Below are positions 14,215-16,037 of a stretch of DNA of 16,037 nt, one piece after another. This DNA is from an uncultured Eubacteriales bacterium (lineage in GTDB: Bacteria > Bacillota > Clostridia > Monoglobales > Monoglobaceae). The stretch's first letter is position 1. Every line of letters starts with the position of its first letter. The stretch spans positions 1-16,037 of the forward strand of contig CAJKNM010000031.1 in assembly GCA_905201285.1 (NCBI GenBank), in the 5' to 3' direction. The notes beneath the pieces were generated by a model. The model did no database searches, was not told the origin of the DNA, and worked only from the letters and a program-made list of their open reading frames with translations. The position numbers and the translations under genes were made by a program.

Positions 14215-14730
14215 TTACGCTTTTTTAGGCGACAGAACCATAGCCATGTTTCTGCCTTCCATTTTAATGTCCTTGTCGGACATACCGACCTCCTGGACAT
14301 TATCGCGGAAACGAACAAGCAAATCCTTTCCGAGTGAGCTGTGGGTAATCTCGCGGCCGCGGAAACGAACCGAAACCTTAACCTTATCGCCCGACTTTAA
14401 GAACTTGATTGCCTGATTTAATTTAGTGTTGAAATCATGGTCATCAATATTCGGTGTCAATCTAACCTCTTTAACATTGCTGACCTTTTGATTTTTACGA
14501 TTTTCCTTCTCACGCTTCGCCAATTCAAATTTATGCTTGCCGTAGTCCATAATCTTACACACCGGCGGCTTTGCCTGCGGAGCGATTTTTACCAAGTCAA
14601 GGTTCTTTTGATCAGCCAGCTTCTGTGCTTCCGCAGCGGAAACAATACCAAGCTGCTCACCGTCCGCCCCTATGAGACGAACCTCCTTGTCTCTGATTTC
14701 TTCATTTATCATCAAATCCTGCTTTGCTAT
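14215..14730 (-). CDS. infC: translation initiation factor IF-3, apparently starting at AUA
   Basis: IF-3 binds the 30S subunit, prevents premature joining of subunits and rejects non-standard start codons. The family is clear from INEEIRDKEVRLIGADGEQLGI, AKPPVCKIMDYGKHKFE and, in the C-terminal domain, KVSVRFRGREITHSSLGKDLL. No ATG or GTG sits properly behind a ribosome binding site: the first ATG (14712) has only AGGA 4 bases away. In contrast GGAGGT (14743-14738) lies exactly 7 bases before an in-frame ATA at 14730, giving a protein of 171 residues starting (M)AKQDLMINEEIR, which agrees with the usual N-terminus of IF-3. Use of a rare start (AUU in E. coli) lets IF-3 limit its own synthesis. 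First gene of the infC-rpmI-rplT operon. Confidence 0.95.
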   Translation of the reverse strand: MAKQDLMINEEIRDKEVRLIGADGEQLGIVSAAEAQKLADQKNLDLVKIAPQAKPPVCKIMDYGKHKFELAKREKENRKNQKVSNVKEVRLTPNIDDHDFNTKLNQAIKFLKSGDKVKVSVRFRGREITHSSLGKDLLVRFRDNVQEVGMSDKDIKMEGRNMAMVLSPKKA

Positions 14731-14743
14731 TTAAAACACCTCC

Positions 14744-14867
14744 AAAAAGTCTTTGCCGCAACAAAAAAGCGACCGCACAAAGTACGCCGCATTGATACTG
14801 ATATAAATTAAATTGTCAGCCCTTTCGCTTTTAAGCTGAGGGGAGAAGCGGCAAACTTCTGCTTTAC
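14744..14867 (-). promoter_or_regulatory. infC 5' leader, L20-type autoregulatory region
   Basis: The roughly 124-base leader holds a hairpin AGAAG/CTTCT (14860-14856, 14848-14844), a hairpin TCAGC/GCTGA (14839-14835, 14820-14816) and an attenuator at 14763-14790. The segment TTTGCCGC (14855-14848) can pair perfectly with GCGGCAAA (14759-14752) just before the ribosome binding site, or its GCCGC with the GCGGC arm of the attenuator. Firmicute infC leaders are known to be controlled by L20 through attenuation, and this arrangement fits. The exact L20 contact site was not identified. Confidence 0.75.
14763..14790 (-). terminator. attenuator in the infC leader
   Basis: On the minus strand GCGGC-GTAC pairs with GTGC-GTCGC (one bulged G, two G-U pairs) around a TTT loop, followed directly by TTTTTT (14768-14763). 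It lies 20 bases before the infC ribosome binding site, so it would end transcription before the coding region unless an alternative fold forms. Confidence 0.75.
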
Positions 14868-14873
14868 TGATAT

Positions 14874-14902
14874 ATACTACCACATTTTTTTCCGATTGTC
14901 AA
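14874..14902 (-). promoter_or_regulatory. sigma-A type promoter of infC-rpmI-rplT
   Basis: On the minus strand a perfect TTGACA (14902-14897) is followed by a 17-base spacer and TAGTAT (14879-14874), preceded by TGG as an extended -10. Transcription would begin near 14867, giving the long regulated leader. Confidence 0.75.
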
Positions 14903-14921
14903 TAGTTTTTAACCATTTATT

Positions 14922-15305
14922 TTAAATTCTCTTTTTGGCTTCTATCTTTATGTATTTACAGCGATATATCTCACCGCATGAACATTTTAAATACAACGAA
15001 ATTTTAGGCAACACATTCTTTTTCAGCACAAACAGCCTGCTACTGCACTTTGGGCAAAAGACTCCGTCCTTTGTTTTATATGGCTCTTTTGCTTTATGCT
15101 GCTGGGCGACCTCTTTTATTTCTTCAGCATTTTCGCTCATTCGACAGGATTCTCCGCATTGACACACAAACCTAATCCAATATCCGACAGCCGCATCTCC
15201 TAATCTCGCAATAATGCGTCCGCACTTTCCGCAAACCAAAACTCTTCCGCCTATTGTTTCGGCTGTATTATCCTTTGTTTTTATATGATAGTGATAGCTG
15301 TCCAA
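14922..15305 (-). CDS. double zinc-ribbon protein of unknown function
   Basis: I do not recognise this protein. The 127 residues (from TTG at 15305) contain two zinc-ribbon-like units: CGKC at 25-28 with CQC at 48-50, and CPKC at 84-87 with CSC at 108-110, joined by a hydrophilic helix (about 57-77). Each unit has the CxxC...CxC spacing, which may recall Com-like or rubredoxin-like knuckles, and suggests nucleic-acid or protein binding rather than catalysis. No membrane segment or signal is present. It follows the XRE gene by 58 bases and is likely co-transcribed. The start is doubtful: TTG 15305 has no ribosome binding site; an SD with TTG at 15335 is cut off by an in-frame TAG at 15320; a start at residue 23 (TTG) just before the first ribbon is also possible. 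Confidence 0.65.
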   Translation of the reverse strand: MDSYHYHIKTKDNTAETIGGRVLVCGKCGRIIARLGDAAVGYWIRFVCQCGESCRMSENAEEIKEVAQQHKAKEPYKTKDGVFCPKCSSRLFVLKKNVLPKISLYLKCSCGEIYRCKYIKIEAKKRI

Positions 15306-15326
15306 TGTTTTTATATACTAGTGATA
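15272..15326 (-). repeat. tandem 25-base repeat, period 30, at the zinc-ribbon gene start
   Basis: Copies at 15272-15296 and 15302-15326 agree at 21 of 25 bases (shared TATCACTA and ATATAAAAACA). The 30-base period equals ten codons, so both copies are in the same frame: one encodes YHYHIKTK near the N-terminus, the other reads YH-stop-YIKT just upstream. Confidence 0.8.
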
Positions 15327-15363
15327 ATCCCTCAACTGTCTCACCTCTGTTTTACACAAGCCC

Positions 15364-15723
15364 CTATTCCCTGCTGTCATCCGAATTTTTTGCGGCGATT
15401 GACGCTATCCCACAGACAATGTCCGCCGCAAGTTTTCTTTCCTCCGGCGAAAGCTTTACAAACGCGTGCCTTATACGGCGAAATTCCGCATTATTTTCGA
15501 CATTTCCGTCATCATCTCTTTGAAACAGCTCTGCCAGAGGAAAGTCAAGCGCCGCTGCTATCCTTGCGAGTGTGGTTACTGTTGGGCTTGCCTCGTTTCG
15601 CTCCAATTTACCTATTGATGACGCATCAATATTTGTCATAAAGCCAAGTTCTTCCTGACTGATTCCCTTTGCACTCCGGCATTGCCTTATGACTTTCCCA
15701 TTGTAATTTTCATATTTGTTCAT
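15364..15723 (-). CDS. XRE-family helix-turn-helix transcriptional regulator
   Basis: This small DNA-binding protein has a Cro/C1-type helix-turn-helix covering about residues 8-65, with the core ISQEELGFMTNIDASSIGKLERNEASPTVTTLARIAAALD (split: ISQEELGFMTNIDASSIGKL then ERNEASPTVT) at 21-60. The C-terminal 50 residues are acidic then helical (SPEERKLAADIVCGIASIAA) and may dimerise or bind a partner; no enzyme domain is visible. The ATG has GGAG 7 bases upstream, an excellent start. Regulators of this size usually control themselves and a neighbour, and an inverted repeat lies upstream. Target genes probably include the zinc-ribbon gene that follows, but that is inference. It uses a TAG stop. 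Confidence 0.88.
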   Translation of the reverse strand: MNKYENYNGKVIRQCRSAKGISQEELGFMTNIDASSIGKLERNEASPTVTTLARIAAALDFPLAELFQRDDDGNVENNAEFRRIRHAFVKLSPEERKLAADIVCGIASIAAKNSDDSRE

Positions 15724-15766
15724 ATCAAGGCTCCTAAATATATTTTAGCACTGCTTGTCTTATATA

Positions 15767-15781
15767 CTTATATAATATAAG
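15767..15781. promoter_or_regulatory. candidate operator for the XRE regulator
   Basis: CTTATATAATATAAG is a perfect inverted repeat with 7-base arms around one central base, 44 bases upstream of the XRE start codon. The half CTTATATA occurs again partly overlapping on its left (15759-15766). The size and AT-rich symmetry suit a dimeric XRE repressor acting on its own promoter. Assignment is by position only. Confidence 0.45.
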
Positions 15782-16037
15782 CAAAGTCTTAATATATTAA
15801 ACTATAATCTACCTTTTAAAGTATATTCCAACACCTGAAAACTATCAAAGGGATATTAAACTTGACGTTAAGTGAAATTTCACCCTAAAATTTATTTTTT
15901 AATATTAACCTAATCATATAAAAATATAAAATCTCTTGAGCAATCGCCATCCCCAATCTTCGCCCCCTTGCCTAAAGGGACAGAACCCCTTTATTTGTTC
16001 CTCCCGGAGGGAGGGCGAACGGCGCAAGGGCGCGGCT
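15782..16037. other. non-coding right end: AT-rich DNA, candidate promoter, GC-rich hairpins
   Basis: No gene is supported. A rightward promoter-like pair TTGACG (15862-15867) and TAAAAT (15886-15891) with an 18-base spacer encloses a perfect 12-base palindrome GTGAAATTTCAC (15872-15883), the layout of a repressed promoter. After 15960 the base composition turns GC-rich with two hairpins: AAAGGG/CCCTTT (15974-15979, 15987-15992) and CCTCCC/GGGAGG (16000-16005, 16009-16014). Any gene driven by the promoter would lie mostly beyond the window. Confidence 0.4.

Noticed and set aside
15272..15326. CRISPR-like repeats
   Set aside because: Only two imperfect copies with a 5-base gap; no spacers and no cas genes.
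15862..15891. GTGAAATTTCAC as a Rex (redox) operator
   Set aside because: Rex sites need TTGTGA-type halves with a longer centre; this palindrome has only a two-base AT centre and lacks the outer TT/AA.

Overview
The window looks like chromosome from a low-to-mid GC, anaerobic, Gram-positive bacterium, most likely an uncultured member of the Clostridia. The signs are: an oxygen-sensitive class III ribonucleotide reductase (nrdD-nrdG), the Firmicutes gene orders infC-rpmI-rplT and dprA-topA-trmFO, TrmFO-type folate-dependent tRNA methylation, an ECF-type folate transporter behind a tetrahydrofolate riboswitch, GGAGG-type ribosome binding sites on most genes, and an ABC exporter with a membrane-anchored adaptor. 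Genus and species cannot be read from the sequence. TAA, TAG and TGA all end genes here, so the code looks standard.

Layout. (1) 1-3600, minus strand: a MacAB-like export operon (adaptor, ATPase, permease) with overlapping genes; the permease runs off the left edge. The adaptor is unusual: its whole lipoyl/hairpin/barrel module appears twice. (2) 3600-6660, plus strand: nrdD-nrdG behind a strong promoter with NrdR-type operators, one of them a perfect 26-bp palindrome. (3) 6660-7017: non-coding, full of nested inverted repeats that resemble a small mobile or structural repeat. (4) 13477 down to 7018, minus strand: THF riboswitch, folT, a SpoU-family rRNA/tRNA methyltransferase, dprA, topA, then a terminator-like hairpin and trmFO. 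(5) 14902 down to 13513, minus strand: promoter, L20-type leader with attenuator, infC (apparently starting at the rare codon AUA), rpmI, rplT and a terminator. (6) 15781 down to 14922, minus strand: a small XRE regulator and a double zinc-ribbon protein of unknown function whose start region carries a tandem duplication and an in-frame stop. (7) 15782-16037: AT-rich non-coding DNA with a candidate rightward promoter, ending in GC-rich hairpins.

How the parts work together. The nrdDG pair makes dNTPs without oxygen and should be shut off by NrdR when nucleotides are plentiful. The riboswitch operon imports folate; its last gene, trmFO, uses methylene-THF to methylate tRNA, so folate supply and folate use may be linked. 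The infC operon has the marks of two feedback loops: L20 acting on the leader and IF-3 acting on its own non-standard start codon.

No CRISPR array, tRNA, rRNA, prophage or recognisable transposase gene was seen. Most of the window is housekeeping. The items most worth following up are the regulatory RNAs, the duplicated adaptor, the 6.7-6.9 kb repeat and the broken-looking start of the zinc-ribbon gene.
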